Source of the DNA: JANNUT01 sp046331425
GTDB lineage: Bacteria > Acidobacteriota > Polarisedimenticolia > J045
Assembly (NCBI GenBank): GCA_046331425.1
Contig: JAXLQU010000006.1
Coordinates: 1 to 64,000, forward strand
Reading direction: 5' to 3'
DNA length: 64,000 bases
In this document: positions 44,477 through 53,800 of the stretch, one piece after another
How the letters are laid out: each line of letters starts with the position of its first letter
Position numbering within the stretch: position 1 is the stretch's first letter
Made by a program: the position numbers and the translations under genes
The notes under the pieces: model-generated
Databases searched by the model: none
Told to the model about the DNA's origin: nothing
What the model saw: the letters and a program-made list of their open reading frames with translations, nothing else

Positions 44477-45907
44477 CTACTTAATCCGATGCACCGTGAT
44501 CCGATTGGTGGTCCCGGGCTTCTCGTGCGGGAACCCCGAGAGCACCACCAGGCTGTCGCCGCGTCCTGCCTGCCGGCGCGTGCGGAGGTCGCGATCGACC
44601 AGGGCGATCGCCTGTTCCAGGGTGCGGGTCGGGCGAATCGGCCGCGGTTGGACCCCGCGATAGAGGGTCATGCGGGTCAAGGTTCGTGGGCTGCTGGTGT
44701 AGGCAACGATCGTCAGCGGTGGAAAGACGCGAGCCGCCTGCCGCGCCGTTGCGCCCGAACGAGTGAGCGCCACCAGGGCGCGCGCTCCGATATCGATGGC
44801 GATCCACGAGCCGGCCTCGGCGATCCCCTCGGAAACGGTGATCGCCGGTTTTATTCGGCGTTTTCTTGGAGAGAGGCGCAGCAGCGTTCGCTCGGCTTCA
44901 CGCGCGATGCGGTCCATCATCGCCACCGACTCGACCGGGTACTCGCCGGAAGCGGTCTCGGCCGAAAGCATCACCGCCCATGTCCCATCGAGGACGGCGT
45001 TGGCGACATCGGAGGCCTCGGCGCGCGTGGGCCGCGAGCAGTGCCTCATCGACTCGAGCATCTGAGTGGCTGTGATCACCGGCTTACCCGAGGTCGAGGC
45101 AGCGTCGATGATCCGCTTTTGTTCGATCGGTACGCGCTCGGGGGGAAGTTCCACACCGAGGTCACCTCTGGCCACCATCACCGCATCACTCGCTGCGAGC
45201 ACATCGTCGAGCGCTTCGCACGCGGCCCGCGTTTCGATCTTGGCCACGAGCAACGCATCACCTCCCGCGCGATCGAGCAGCTTGCGCGCTTCGAGCAGGT
45301 CCTCGGCCCGCCGCACGAAACTCAGCGCCAGAAAATCGGCTCCCAGCTCGACCGCCAACACCAGATCGCGCCGGTCTTTGGCGGTGAGGGCGCTGCGCTT
45401 GGCCCGTGCGTGCGGCAACGCCAAACCGACCCGCGATCGCAGTGAATCCCCCTCCAGCACCTGACAGATAACGGTGTGTCCGCGAATCGCCTCGACCCGC
45501 AGCCGTACCGCGCCATCGTCGAGCACGAGTTCATCCCCGGCGTCACTTTCCGAGGGCAAGTGGCTGTAGTCCACCGGCAGGATCGCGTTGGATGGGTCGG
45601 CTTCCGCGGCCCGAGTCGTAAGCGTGACCTGCATCCGGGTCCGCAGCGGCAGCTCCCCCTCGAATCGGCCGAGCCGGACCTTGGGGCCCTGTAGATCGAC
45701 CAACAACCCGACCGGCCGACCGACGGCGCGGGCGGCGCGGCGCAAATCGCGGGCCACGCGGCGATGCGACTCGGCGTCCCCATGGCTCATGTTGAGGCGG
45801 GCCACGTCGATGCCGGCCTCGATCAGGCGACGCAGCATGGCGGGGGACGCGGAGGCTGGACCGAGGGTTGCGACGATCCGCGTGAACCGGCGAGAGAGAT
45901 TGGGCAT
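44477..45907 (-). CDS. pyk: Pyruvate kinase
   Basis: 476 residues, the usual length. Transfers phosphate from phosphoenolpyruvate to ADP at the end of glycolysis. Motifs: TRIVATLGPAS, ARLNMSHGD, VDLQGPKVRLG, FLALSFVRRAED, LLVAKIETRAA, VMVARGDLGVELP, EQKRIIDAAS, the signature TATQMLESM..SRPTRAEASDVANAVLDGTWAVMLS (DGTW rather than the common DGTD) and ETASGEYPVE. The C-terminal domain is complete (ARALVALTRSGATARQAA). Divergent from the Ser/Thr kinase gene across 85 bases. Confidence 0.96.
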   Translation of the reverse strand: MPNLSRRFTRIVATLGPASASPAMLRRLIEAGIDVARLNMSHGDAESHRRVARDLRRAARAVGRPVGLLVDLQGPKVRLGRFEGELPLRTRMQVTLTTRAAEADPSNAILPVDYSHLPSESDAGDELVLDDGAVRLRVEAIRGHTVICQVLEGDSLRSRVGLALPHARAKRSALTAKDRRDLVLAVELGADFLALSFVRRAEDLLEARKLLDRAGGDALLVAKIETRAACEALDDVLAASDAVMVARGDLGVELPPERVPIEQKRIIDAASTSGKPVITATQMLESMRHCSRPTRAEASDVANAVLDGTWAVMLSAETASGEYPVESVAMMDRIAREAERTLLRLSPRKRRIKPAITVSEGIAEAGSWIAIDIGARALVALTRSGATARQAARVFPPLTIVAYTSSPRTLTRMTLYRGVQPRPIRPTRTLEQAIALVDRDLRTRRQAGRGDSLVVLSGFPHEKPGTTNRITVHRIK

Positions 45908-45992
45908 AGGGGGGGATTCTAGAAAGAACGCGCCCCATATTCAGACCGGTGGTGTCCGGGAGCCCGCTCTCGGTCCCGCGGAGAGGACTTGA

Positions 45993-47729
45993 ATGCCCGG
46001 ACCGCTGACCCTCGAAAGCCCATCGACCGTTGGGGCTCCGCCCGATCAGTTCCTGCCCGGCTACCAACTGATTCGTGTGCTCGCGCGCGGCGGTTTCGCC
46101 GAGGTGTGGGAGGCCGAGCAAACCTCGCTGGGTCGCAAGGTCGCGATCAAGGTGTTGCGGCACGAACTGCTCGACCAGCCGCAGATGGTGCAGTTGTTCG
46201 AAAACGAAGCGCGCGTTTTGGCCCGGCTGAATCACACCAACGTGGTGCAGGTCATCGACCGCGGCGCCTCCTCGCGCGGTCCGTACTTCGTGATGGAGTA
46301 TCTGGAAGGCGAGACGCTGCAAGACATGTTGTCGCGCGGGACATTGTCGCGCGATCGCGCGCTGCAGATCTTGCTGCACGCGGTGCGGGGGTTGGCCTAT
46401 GCGCATCGCAACAGCGTCGTGCATCGCGACGTCAAGCCGGCCAACATCTTGGTCAGCCGGCGTGGGCAGGTGAAGATCGGCGATTTTGGAATCGCGGCGG
46501 TGAAGGCCGCTGCTGTTGAACACGATGAAGAGCACGGGCCGTCGGGCAAACAGGCGCTAGGAACACGCGCCTTCATGGCACCCGAACAGCGTGTTTCGTT
46601 CGACGATGTCGGGCCGCAGGCGGACATCTACTCGTTGGGCGTCATCCTGCATCGCATCGTCACCGGCAAACTACCGCCGGGCGCGGGGCAGATCGCACCC
46701 GGTGCACGTATCCCGGAACGCTTGCGGCCGATCGTGGAGAAAAGCCTCCATCCCTCGCCGACGCGGCGTTATGCCGACGCCAGTGCGTTTCGCGATGCGT
46801 TGATCAACGCGCTGGAAGGCCGCCACATCGATGATGGCGTGCGCAGCGGTGCTGCCAGCGCGTTGGGAGCTTCGGGTCGCTTCGAACTGCTCGACGTGAT
46901 TCGGCAGGACGATCGCCGTTCGGTGTACTTAGTGCGCAAGGGGGGTGCCGACGGCGAACGGATCGTCGTGAAGCGCTACATCAAGGACCCGGAAGCGTTG
47001 CGCACGGTGCGCAATTTGCTGCGCGTCGATCATCCCAACATTGTTCGTATTCATGCCGTCGGTGAGCGCGAAGACGCCTTCATCATGTTGATGGAGCATC
47101 TGGACGGCGGCGACTTGCGCGAGCGATTGGTGCGCGCGCATCCATGGCAAGAGGTGGCTCGCGTCGGGCGCGATGTTGCATTGGCGATCGCGCACGCAGG
47201 AAAGCACGGCATCATTCACGGCAACTTGCGACCTTCCAATATCCTGTTCACATCAGCGGGGTTGGTAAAGGTGACCGACTTCGGCTTGCCCGAGCACTAT
47301 CGTGGCGAGGCCGACAAGCGCAACTGGTATGCGCCGCCCGAAGGAGGCAGAGGAACTCAGGCCGACCTGTATGCCTTGGGCGCGATCCTGTTTGAAATGC
47401 TGTATGCGTCCCCGGTGCCCGAGAACATCCAGGATCTGTGGTCCGAGTACCGCAAACGGGCCGACATCCCTGAAGCGATGCTCAACACGATCAAGCAACT
47501 GCTGGCGCCCGCCGGGGAGCGTTACGAACTGGCCGAGCACGTGGCACAAGCGCTGTCGTCGCTGATCGACGAGTCGGAAGCCGAAGCCCACGCTGCGATC
47601 GAACGGGCGGCGGTCGCGCCCTTGGCGCCCAGCTCGAAGAACTCCCTTCACTGGGGGCAGATCGCAGCCGGGTTCGTGACCGGCTGCCTCGTCGGCTTCT
47701 TGCTCGCCCAGTTGCTGCGCGCGTTGTAG
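45993..47729 (+). CDS. Membrane-anchored Ser/Thr protein kinase fused to a pseudokinase
   Basis: 578 residues. First kinase domain about 23-280: glycine loop ARGGFAEV, Lys53, Glu72, catalytic HRD at 144-146 (VVHRDVKPAN), DFG at 164-166, APE-like APEQR; it looks active. Second kinase-like domain about 297-535 keeps Lys327 and DFG (429-431) but its catalytic loop reads HGNLRPSN (409-416), with Asn in place of the catalytic Asp and no glycine loop, so it is a likely pseudokinase. A transmembrane helix (IAAGFVTGCLVGFLLAQLL) ends the protein; the kinase parts face the cytoplasm. GAGAGGA precedes the ATG. Confidence 0.93.
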   Translation: MPGPLTLESPSTVGAPPDQFLPGYQLIRVLARGGFAEVWEAEQTSLGRKVAIKVLRHELLDQPQMVQLFENEARVLARLNHTNVVQVIDRGASSRGPYFVMEYLEGETLQDMLSRGTLSRDRALQILLHAVRGLAYAHRNSVVHRDVKPANILVSRRGQVKIGDFGIAAVKAAAVEHDEEHGPSGKQALGTRAFMAPEQRVSFDDVGPQADIYSLGVILHRIVTGKLPPGAGQIAPGARIPERLRPIVEKSLHPSPTRRYADASAFRDALINALEGRHIDDGVRSGAASALGASGRFELLDVIRQDDRRSVYLVRKGGADGERIVVKRYIKDPEALRTVRNLLRVDHPNIVRIHAVGEREDAFIMLMEHLDGGDLRERLVRAHPWQEVARVGRDVALAIAHAGKHGIIHGNLRPSNILFTSAGLVKVTDFGLPEHYRGEADKRNWYAPPEGGRGTQADLYALGAILFEMLYASPVPENIQDLWSEYRKRADIPEAMLNTIKQLLAPAGERYELAEHVAQALSSLIDESEAEAHAAIERAAVAPLAPSSKNSLHWGQIAAGFVTGCLVGFLLAQLLRAL

Positions 47730-47787
47730 TTATCGCGTTCGGTCTGCATCACCAATCATCGTCGAGCTGGGTGTTAGGCTCTCCTGC

Positions 47788-49599
47788 ATGAATCTGGCAC
47801 TCGGAGTCTTCGCGGCAGCGCTCCTGATGATGTTCTTGCCGGGGCTGGAGCAGCCGGCCAATGCGCCGCGCGTGGCGTTGATCCTGATGGTGGCACCGCT
47901 GTTGTGGACGCTGTTGTCGTGGCGACGATCTATGGCGCCGTCGCGTGTCGTGGGGTTGGTGAGCGTCGTTGTGCTGGGCGCGGGCTCGTTCGGATTGATG
48001 TTGGTCCCTGCGTCCGAGCGAGTAGCCGTCAGTTTTGATCTCGTCGTGCTGGCAGCACTGCTTGGCTTGGCGTTGTCAGGATCGCGGCTCGATGAAGAAC
48101 ACGTTGCCGCGGTGGCTTGCGGAGCCGCCTGGGGTCTGGCGGTGATTGCACCACTTGGCTTGATGCAGGCCTGGCTCGGATGGGAGATGTCGTGGTTGTC
48201 TCAGGCGCGACCGCCGGCCGCTACCTTCGTCAATCGCAATGTGGCCGCCGAAGCGATGGTTGTCGCGGTGCCGCTGGCATGCTGGACCGGGCTGCGCGCA
48301 CGACGCACATGGACTCGCTGGGGTGCACTCTCGAGTGCTGCGGCAGGCGCGGCGTTCTTGATCGCGACGCGCTCGCGCGGTGGGTGGGGCGCTGCTGCCA
48401 TTGGCTGGGGGCTGATGCTCGCGGCCGCATGGTGGTCGCGGCGTCGAGCGTCGCGTGCGGGTGTTGATCAGCGGCGCAGCAAAGAGCGCGACGCGTCGCG
48501 CCCTGCTGCGCCGGCAACATCGTTCGTGGCGCCGTTCGTGGCGCCGCTTGTTGTGGCCGCGCTTTTGATTGTCGCTGCGCTGCTGATACCGGTGCGTGGG
48601 ACACAGCCACTCCCTTCGGTGGCGGCGACATTGTCGCTGGCGACCCGTCCGATGGAAGGGTCCGGGTCGACGCGACTGGCGCTGGCGCGCAATACGCTCG
48701 CGATGATCGGCGAGCATCCGTTGTTCGGTGTGGGAGCGGGGCGCTGGAGCACGGTTTATCCCTTGTATCACCAGCGCGCGGCGATCGATCCGCAGTTCTC
48801 GTTGGAGCGACAACCCGAACGCGCCGAGAACGATTGGCTCGAGCGCGCTGCGGAACTCGGCGCCCCGGCAAGCGTGGCACTCGCGTTTCTGTTCGTGGGC
48901 GGCGTGTGGTACGCGGTCCGACAACAACGATGGGCGATTGCCGCCAGCTTGGCGGCGGTTTCGCTGCACGCGCTGATTGCGTTTCCGCTGCACTCGCCGG
49001 CCAGCGCAGGCCTTGCAATGTTGATCGTCGGTGCGGCGTGGCGCGCTTCGTCAGCTACAGCCCCCGTCGACGCTGCTACGGTGCGCGCGTGGGCGCTTCG
49101 CATCGTGGCGATCGTGCTCACGATCGTCGCGGCCGGGTTGGCGTATCGCGTGGTGGCTGGACAACGACAGGTGACTCTGGCGGTGTCGAGTGCTGACTGC
49201 GCCACCCGCACCATCGCCGCGCGACGCGTCGCGCAGCTCACGCCGTGGGCGCGGCGCGACATCGGGCTCACAGCCGCTGCCGTGTTTCAATGCGAGCGAG
49301 ATCCAGCCACCTCTTTGGCGTTGATCGAACCGGCACTGGCGATCAATCCGTACAATCTCAACCTGCTGCTACTGGCAGCCGCACGCCAACTGAGAGCCGA
49401 CGCACCCGAACGGGCGGAGGACCTGGCGCGTCGCGCACTCGAGGTTCGACCACAACTCGGGCGCGCGTGGTTGTTGCTGGCGATGGCGCAGGATGCGCGC
49501 GGCGATGTCACCAGCGCCGGCGCCTCGTGCGAGAACGCGCTGCGATGGTATGACACCGGCCCCGAGGCGCATACGTACTGCGACAATCGCGTCCAGTAG
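47788..49599 (+). CDS. O-antigen ligase/Wzy-like polytopic membrane protein with C-terminal TPR
   Basis: 603 residues. About ten or more transmembrane segments through residue 450; a motif FVNRNVAAEAMVVAVPLA and the large extracytoplasmic loop with HPLFGVGAGRWSTVYPLY and ENDWLERAAELGAPA are typical of the O-antigen ligase (Wzy_C/WaaL) family. The last 130 residues form a TPR-like region (ALAINPYNLNLLLLAAARQL, RALEVRPQLGRAWLLLAMAQ). Such proteins polymerise or attach glycans on the outer face of the inner membrane. No glycosyltransferase cluster is adjacent, so the substrate is unknown. Confidence 0.85.
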   Translation: MNLALGVFAAALLMMFLPGLEQPANAPRVALILMVAPLLWTLLSWRRSMAPSRVVGLVSVVVLGAGSFGLMLVPASERVAVSFDLVVLAALLGLALSGSRLDEEHVAAVACGAAWGLAVIAPLGLMQAWLGWEMSWLSQARPPAATFVNRNVAAEAMVVAVPLACWTGLRARRTWTRWGALSSAAAGAAFLIATRSRGGWGAAAIGWGLMLAAAWWSRRRASRAGVDQRRSKERDASRPAAPATSFVAPFVAPLVVAALLIVAALLIPVRGTQPLPSVAATLSLATRPMEGSGSTRLALARNTLAMIGEHPLFGVGAGRWSTVYPLYHQRAAIDPQFSLERQPERAENDWLERAAELGAPASVALAFLFVGGVWYAVRQQRWAIAASLAAVSLHALIAFPLHSPASAGLAMLIVGAAWRASSATAPVDAATVRAWALRIVAIVLTIVAAGLAYRVVAGQRQVTLAVSSADCATRTIAARRVAQLTPWARRDIGLTAAAVFQCERDPATSLALIEPALAINPYNLNLLLLAAARQLRADAPERAEDLARRALEVRPQLGRAWLLLAMAQDARGDVTSAGASCENALRWYDTGPEAHTYCDNRVQ

Positions 49600-49625
49600 C
49601 GCGCACTGTGCGCGCCACCGTCGAT

Positions 49626-50702
49626 TCACGCGTCGATTGGCACGGGTCGGCCGACTCTCAAATGTGTCACGACCAAGAACAGGATGAATGCGAGTGCGGT
49701 AGCAACACCGCCAACGATTCGCAGTTCGGGTGACTTCCCAAAATCACCGAACAGACGAAAGAAGATCCCGAGTTGAAGCATCAGCAGCGGGGCCGGCAAC
49801 CATGGATGCCAATACGGGACCTTGCCAAACAGCCCCGAGAACACCACCGGGCCGTGAGCGAAGACAAAGTTCAGCACGAAGCCGACCAGCAACAGATGGA
49901 CTTGCGCGTCGTAGACCATCCCCGCTGGTTGCAGCGGTAACGCAATCAATGCCACAGCACCGATCAAGAGCCAGATCGCCCCGACAGTACGACCGATCGC
50001 ATGGTAGCGAGGCAACCCCGGACGATGAAACCCCAGCCCCTCGCGATCGAAGCGCAGAAGCCACGCTGCAAGCAATGTGCATCCGCCGGCGAGTAGCCAC
50101 GGCGTGCGCGGCACCAACCAGTTGGTGGTGAGTGCGCCGCCAAGCAACACGAGCGCCGTTGGAACGATCAACCAGGCGCGATCGTCGCGACGTGCCTGGG
50201 GCGAATGCAACTCGAGGCGATCGCCCAGAATGCTCAGCATTGGGAAGCCGATCCACGCGCCGATCACCGCCGGTAACGGATCGCCCAACCACCAACGCAC
50301 GCTGCCGACAGTCAGCGCCAAGGCCGCACAGGTGTGTGGGACTGCAACCAACGGACGCTCCCCGCGCAGATCGCTCGAGGCTGCGATCAGCAACAGCGCG
50401 GCAGCTACGATGGCGAGCGCGGCGGAGAAATCGACCGACCACAACGAGATCAATGCGCTGGCACCGGCACACACCGGAACGATCAACAGCCAACGCCGGC
50501 CACCGCGCACCGCACGCTCGAAACTGATCAGCGCAGCGAAAAAACCGACGATCATCATCGGTCCGTGGGATGTCGGAACGGGTGTGGTGACGCCGGGCAA
50601 CGGAAGCCCAAGCCGCTGCAGGCCGGCATACAAGCCGAGGATCAAAGCAGGTCCCGCCAACATCAGTGGTGCGGTGGGGATGGGACGAGAGAGCCTCTTC
50701 AT
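49626..50702 (-). CDS. NnrS-like polytopic membrane protein
   Basis: 358 residues with about ten to twelve hydrophobic helices. Conserved-looking His residues lie inside or at the ends of helices: TSHGPMMIVGFFAALISFERA, PHTCAALAL, YHAIGRT, VHLLLVGFVLNFVFAHGPVVF and YWHPWLP. This pattern resembles NnrS, a heme- and copper-containing membrane protein linked to denitrification and NO tolerance. The family call is by pattern only. It lies convergent to the O-antigen-ligase-like gene and 9 kb from the nos operon; joint regulation is not shown. Confidence 0.7.
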   Translation of the reverse strand: MKRLSRPIPTAPLMLAGPALILGLYAGLQRLGLPLPGVTTPVPTSHGPMMIVGFFAALISFERAVRGGRRWLLIVPVCAGASALISLWSVDFSAALAIVAAALLLIAASSDLRGERPLVAVPHTCAALALTVGSVRWWLGDPLPAVIGAWIGFPMLSILGDRLELHSPQARRDDRAWLIVPTALVLLGGALTTNWLVPRTPWLLAGGCTLLAAWLLRFDREGLGFHRPGLPRYHAIGRTVGAIWLLIGAVALIALPLQPAGMVYDAQVHLLLVGFVLNFVFAHGPVVFSGLFGKVPYWHPWLPAPLLMLQLGIFFRLFGDFGKSPELRIVGGVATALAFILFLVVTHLRVGRPVPIDA

Positions 50703-50817
50703 CAGGTGCGCAGCCTAACTCAACGCGTCCCTGCTTCAACCATGCGGTCGCAGAGTGCCTTGTGACTGCGCCGCTCTCTGCGACTGATCAACCGCCGATA
50801 TCGGTGAGTGCGCCCGC

Positions 50818-53800
50818 CTACCGCTCGTCCGCACCAAGGTCGGGATTTGTTCCTTTCTGACGCTGATTCCCCTCGAAGTCTTCGCCAGCATTGGCGGGCG
50901 CATCGGTTCTTCCGCCATCGATGGCGGGAGAGCTTGCCGAGAGGTGGTAGTCGAACGCTGCGCGATTGACGTACAGCGGATCCTGCGAGCTGTTCCCCGA
51001 GTTGCCGGAAAGCGCGTTGACTTGGCTGATCGTGAGGTTGCTCGCCCCCTCGTCGCGGTACAGCGGCGTGGCCGAGAACAGATCGTTGGTAATCACCACC
51101 GGATCGGCCGTCAGGTTGGCCGCTGCGTTGTCGCTGCTTTCCGAGATCGCAGCGCCCGACATGTGCGTGATCAGGTTGTTCCAAACGGCAGGGTTGGCGC
51201 GTACCGTGTGCGACGAGGGGCTTGCCGTGGAGTCGGTTCGTGTGACCGTGCACAAGAGGCCGGTCGCACCGTCCACCAACGTGTTTCCGACGATCGGCGG
51301 GTTGGCGAGCGCCGAGGTCGTACCGCTGAATGTCGTGAAGGCTCCAAGCGCCTCGACGCGTATTGCTTCGATGGTGGTGCTGCGGATCACGTTGGAGAGC
51401 AGCGGTCCGGTGATCGAGGACTTGAATCCATCATCGTCCGCGCGCGCGGAGAGCCAAATGCCGCGGGCCCCACCGTTGATCACGTTGCGCGTTAGACGAG
51501 TCGTGATGAACGCATCGGCGGTGGTCGGGTTGGCTTCGAGTTGAATCGCCGCGGTGCTGGAGCCAGTAAAGGTGTTCGCACGAATGTTCCCGCTCAGAGT
51601 GCCGGCGGTGACGAGCACACGGATCGCGCGTTGGCTCGCGGCGTCGAAACTGCTGGAGTCGATCGTGAGAGAGGCGCCGGCCGTACCATCGACCGTGAGA
51701 TCGACGGCGTTGGCCGTGAAATTCTTGAGCGTCACACCGCGTAACTCCATCCCACCGTCAGGTGCCGCCATCGCGACGGCGCTGGTGCCGGTGTCGAGCG
51801 TCATCCCATCGATAACTACGCCAGCGCGCGTGGCGGTGAGAAGCGTGCTGGAGGCGCTCCCCTTCCAGGTTGTGATGTTGGCAACAGGGTTGCGTTGCCA
51901 CGCCGAGGTTTCGGTTCCGGCAAAGCCACCCAAAATCACGGCACCGGGCCGCGAAAGATTGCTGATCGAGCCGCCGCCGTCGTTGTTGATCGTTCCTTTG
52001 ACCCAAACCTCGACGCCGCGAGATCTTGCTTTGGAGTGGCCGAGGGCGGCGCTCACCGTGGTGTAACCATCGGCCCATGACAAGCCGGTGCCGCTCCCGA
52101 CCGCATCGGGGTTGACGTACACGCGCGGCCCGGCGCTGGCGATTACCGATTCTGGGCGCGACGCATTGTTGGACCGTTTGCCCAACGGGCCCCCGACGAT
52201 GTCACCCGTGGTGCCGTTCTTGGAAAGTCCGGTAGCGAGGTAGTAGAACGCCTGCGCCGGCGCGGGAGTCTGCGCATCTTGCGCCGTGGCAGAAGGAAGT
52301 TCGCTGTAGAGACTTCGATGGTTGTAGCTGAGTGAGCGGTCCTCATTGACCGTTCCGCGATAGAGCGCATAGCTGCTCGCGGAGGTTGCTGCATTCCACA
52401 ACAGCGTGTTCTTGCCGCCGGTTTGGAATCTCAGGTTGGTGACATCGAGCGAGGCGCAAGACGAATCGGCTACATCGATGCTGGCATCGCAATCGTTGTC
52501 GAGGTTGTCGTTGCAAAGCTCGATCGCTCCCGGATTGATCGCCGGGTTGCTGTCGTTGCAGTCGTTGCCAAGCGGCACGTAGCCCGAGGGGGCGGTGCAC
52601 GCTTGCTGCGTGGTGCTGCTGGTGCCGTAGGTGTCGCTGTCGGCATCGCGGTAGTAGGTGTTGATCGCGAAACCTTCGTCTACCGTGTTGTCGCAATCGT
52701 TGTCGATCAGGTCGCAGACCTCGGCGAGCTGGGGCGCACGATTGGGATTGGCGTCATCGCAGTCGACGGCGAGAGCGTCGGGGTTGAACGGATCGCCGAA
52801 ACCGCAACGATCGGCGCCATCGAAATCGCCGTCGGGCGCTTCATCGGAGTTTCCATTGCACGCTTCGTCAACTCCGTTGCAGATCAGTTCGGGCGCACCC
52901 GGGTGAGCCGTGGCGTTGAGATCGTTGCAATCGGCTGGCTTGCCGTCCGGGTTGATGACATTCGCCGGACCGCACACGTCATAGGTGTCGTTGTCCTGAT
53001 CGGGCGCCTCGTCACCGGCGCCGTTGCAGCGCTGGTCGACGTTGTCGCACGGTATCTCGCTGGCACCCGGATTGATGCTGGCCTGCGTGTCGTTGCAGTC
53101 GGTGTTGTTGGAGACGTAGCCGGACGGCGCGCTGCCACACACCTGCGTCGATACCGCCGCGTTGCCGAAGCCGTCGCCGTCCGCGTCGCGATAGTAAGTG
53201 TTGAGCGGCAACCCCTCGTCGACCGATCCATCGCAGTCGTCATCGATTTGGTTGCACAGTTCCGTAGCGCCCGGTTTGATCGCGCTGTTGGCATCGTTGC
53301 AGTCGCCGCCGCATTCCGTGTAGGTGTCGCTGTCGGCGTCGTTCTTGGATGACGACGCCAACCAGCCGGAAAAGTCGACCGACCCGAGTGCACTGTCGCC
53401 CGTGCCGGGGCCGGTGCCGGATGGACCCGAGGCCGAGCCCCACCAGTTGCGCACCGCCGACAAGGTGTCGACACCCAGATTCCGGACGCCCGCTCCGTTG
53501 GTACGGATATCGTTGAGCGTGACGATGGTTGGGTTGGCCGCGTTGTTGTCCTCGGCTTGCATGCCGGTGCCGTTCTGCGTGATGTCGTTGCAGCGCACGG
53601 TGGTCGAGAGCGCACTGCCCGGGTCGCCGCCCGTTCGTTTGACGTAGATCCCCGGCCCCGACGATGTCCGCACCGTGTTGTCCCGGATGATGCTGCGATC
53701 GGCGTTCAGGTCTTCAGTGAAGCAGTCAGCGGCCGCCTTACCCGCCACACGAATCCCTTCTGTTTCGGTCGAGAAGCCGATCGTGTTGTTCTGCACGACG

